Source: Desulfobacteraceae bacterium 4572_123
GTDB taxonomy: Bacteria > Desulfobacterota > Desulfobacteria > Desulfobacterales > 4572-123
Reading direction: 5' to 3'
DNA length: 34,742 nt
NCBI GenBank assembly: GCA_002084545.1
Contig: NBLJ01000008.1
Location: 1-34,742, forward strand
Shown here: piece after piece, positions 34,641-34,742 of the stretch
How the letters are laid out: every line of letters starts with the position of its first letter
Numbering within the stretch: position 1 is the first letter of the stretch
Made by a program: the position numbers and the translations under genes
Notes under the pieces: model-generated
Database searches by the model: none
What the model saw: only the letters and a program-made list of their open reading frames with translations
What the model was told of the DNA's origin: nothing

Positions 34641-34742
34641 TCAAATCGGCAGATGCAGCCATGCAAACACCCCGATCATCTTCAGTCCCATGTAAAACAT
34701 CACCACGATAAAAAGGTATTTGAGCTGCTTGCCCGGCAGCAG
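34641..34742 (-). CDS. C-terminal end of a membrane permease, probably TauE/SafE family
   Basis: The last 33 residues, ending in GLKMIGVFAWLHLPI, preceded by a hydrophobic helix (LKYLFIVVMFYMGLK). The closing pattern of a small-residue helix followed by MIGVFxWLxLP fits the C-terminus of TauE/SafE-type sulfite/anion exporters. The gene continues beyond the right edge, so this is a tentative family call. Confidence 0.55.
   Translation of the reverse strand: MLPGKQLKYLFIVVMFYMGLKMIGVFAWLHLPI

Overview
The window looks like chromosome of a strictly anaerobic, selenocysteine-using deltaproteobacterium (Desulfobacterota), most like the Desulfobacterales sulfate reducers and their relatives. The reasons are a reverse rubrerythrin, a MetV-MetF pair transcribed with Hdr/Qmo-type flavin and iron-sulfur subunits, a selenocysteine formate dehydrogenase, a TAXI-type TRAP transporter, a polyhydroxyalkanoate (PHA) granule locus and many Fe-S proteins. 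The taxonomic call is inferred from gene content only.

Layout. Positions 1-1073 hold the end of an MvhD/FlpD-like electron-transfer protein and a convergent reverse rubrerythrin. Positions 1479-5563 hold a long CoA-transferase/hydrolase, a small unknown protein, and a PHA granule locus: a phasin behind a promoter carrying two palindromic PhaR-like operators, then a reading frame that looks like a PhaR-type regulator lacking its N-terminus and carrying a phasin-like tail. Positions 5596-9302 hold RNase D, a threonyl-tRNA synthetase gene with an internal out-of-frame deletion, a VanZ-like membrane protein and a strong bidirectional terminator.

The centrepiece is 9326-15171 on the minus strand. 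In transcription order it reads metV, metF, a QmoA/HdrA-like flavoprotein, a QmoB-like HdrA-MvhD flavoprotein and a soluble HdrC-HdrB fusion. The last is split by an in-frame TGA in a TEUGH motif normally read with Cys, followed at 16 nt by a perfect hairpin fitting a bacterial SECIS. I read it as one 442-residue selenoprotein. The operon probably encodes a soluble, possibly electron-bifurcating or -confurcating methylene-tetrahydrofolate reductase complex of the Wood-Ljungdahl methyl branch. A second selenoprotein, the 923-residue formate dehydrogenase alpha subunit at 31657-34428, would catalyse the CO2/formate step of the same branch.

Other content: a DUF89 (ARMT1-like) protein, a CoA-disulfide-reductase-like flavoprotein, an HrpA helicase flanked by two copies of a short palindromic repeat, a family 2 glycosyltransferase, a DUF1566 exported protein, a TAXI TRAP binding protein with fused permease and universal stress protein, a minus-strand run of methyltransferase, AmrS-type radical SAM enzyme and hybrid histidine kinase, a 105-bp inverted-repeat element, and the C-terminal end of a TauE/SafE-like permease at the right edge. 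I see no rRNA, tRNA, CRISPR array, transposase or phage gene.
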